A stretch of DNA of 14,888 bases from Gammaproteobacteria bacterium. GTDB lineage: Bacteria; Pseudomonadota; Gammaproteobacteria; UBA9214. Numbering within the stretch: position 1 is the stretch's first letter; each line of letters starts with the position of its first letter. The DNA is taken from positions 6,014-20,901 of the forward strand of contig DMKK01000018.1 of NCBI GenBank assembly GCA_003454335.1, written 5' to 3'. Both the position numbers and the translations under genes were made by a program. Shown in pieces: positions 14,770 to 14,888 of the stretch. A model generated the notes under the pieces. The model worked only from the letters and a program-made list of their open reading frames with translations, had not been told where the DNA came from and ran no database searches.

Positions 14770-14800
14770 AAAAAGCCCGCAACAGCAACGGGCTTTTTTT
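14768..14800. terminator. Bidirectional intrinsic terminator
   Basis: AAAAAAAGCCCG (14768-14779) pairs perfectly with CGGGCTTTTTTT (14789-14800) across a 9-base loop. The A-run and T-run make it work in both directions. It overlaps the pseudopilin stop codon, and on the minus strand it begins 4 bases after the tRNA 3' end, so it should end both transcripts. Confidence 0.93.
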
Positions 14801-14804
14801 ATAC

Positions 14805-14880
14805 TGGTGCCGGAGAGAGGAATTGAACCCCCGACCTTCTCATTACGAGTGAGCTGCTCTACCGACTGAGCTACTCCGGC
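14805..14880 (-). tRNA. tRNA-Thr (anticodon CGT)
   Basis: Read on the minus strand, the 76 bases form a full cloverleaf. The acceptor arm GCCGGAG pairs with CTCCGGC, and the D arm is GCTC/GAGC with loop AGTCGGTA. The anticodon loop CTCGTAA has anticodon CGT at 34-36, and the T arm has GGTTCAA. Discriminator A and an encoded CCA (14807-14805) complete the 3' end. The 27-43 pair is a G-A mismatch, which E. coli tRNA-Thr(CGT) also has. It decodes ACG. Only 8 bases of upstream sequence are in the window, so the promoter is not visible. Confidence 0.97.
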
Positions 14881-14888
14881 TCTGCGGA

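Noticed and set aside
14881..14888. Part of another gene or tRNA at the right edge
   Set aside because: Only 8 bases remain after the tRNA; nothing can be supported.

Overview
The window looks like chromosomal DNA from a gammaproteobacterium with moderate to slightly high GC. The evidence is a close RNase T (a family largely confined to gamma- and some betaproteobacteria), proteobacterial GrxD, ArgD, ArgF and NadC, a FimT/GspH-type pseudopilin, and an encoded-CCA tRNA-Thr(CGT) very like the enterobacterial one. The gene set (ergothioneine genes, an N-acetylglutaminylglutamine-type amidotransferase, a PuuD-like membrane protein) would suit a free-living, possibly marine or sulfur-oxidising lineage; that last step is inference. 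No phage, transposase, CRISPR array or rRNA was seen.

Layout. Bases 157-1375 (+): rnt and an uncharacterised 183-residue protein 4 bases downstream, ending at a 16-bp perfect hairpin between convergent units. Bases 1441-4059 (-): a BON-domain lipoprotein, an AsnB/AsnO-type glutamine amidotransferase resembling the N-acetylglutaminylglutamine amide enzyme, and monothiol glutaredoxin grxD. Bases 4118-4264: two palindromic repeats of the GTAGG-TGGGT type, one intact and one decayed. Bases 4284-5831 (-): a hydantoinase B / oxoprolinase subunit without its A partner nearby, divergent from a five-helix PuuD-N-terminal-like membrane protein (6042-6629, +) that ends in a good terminator.

Bases 6814-12786 (+) form one tight run: argD, argF, egtC, egtB, a membrane-anchored retropepsin-like protein and an AGCS sodium:amino-acid symporter. 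Gaps are 3 and 8 bases, a 4-base overlap, 33 bases, then another 4-base overlap. A candidate promoter followed by a complete intrinsic terminator lies just in front of argD and looks like an attenuator. A second, smaller unit (12877-14073) holds an FKBP prolyl isomerase directly abutting nadC. A lone FimT/GspH minor pseudopilin follows, closed by a strong bidirectional terminator, with tRNA-Thr(CGT) on the minus strand at the right edge.

How the genes may work together: argD and argF are two steps of arginine synthesis. EgtC and EgtB are two steps of ergothioneine synthesis from hercynine and gamma-glutamylcysteine, but egtA, egtD and egtE are absent here and would have to be encoded elsewhere. 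Most of the window is ordinary housekeeping sequence. The points worth a second look are the arginine/ergothioneine/protease/symporter run, the terminator in the argD leader, the orphan HyuB and orphan AsnO-type genes, and the tandem palindromic repeats.
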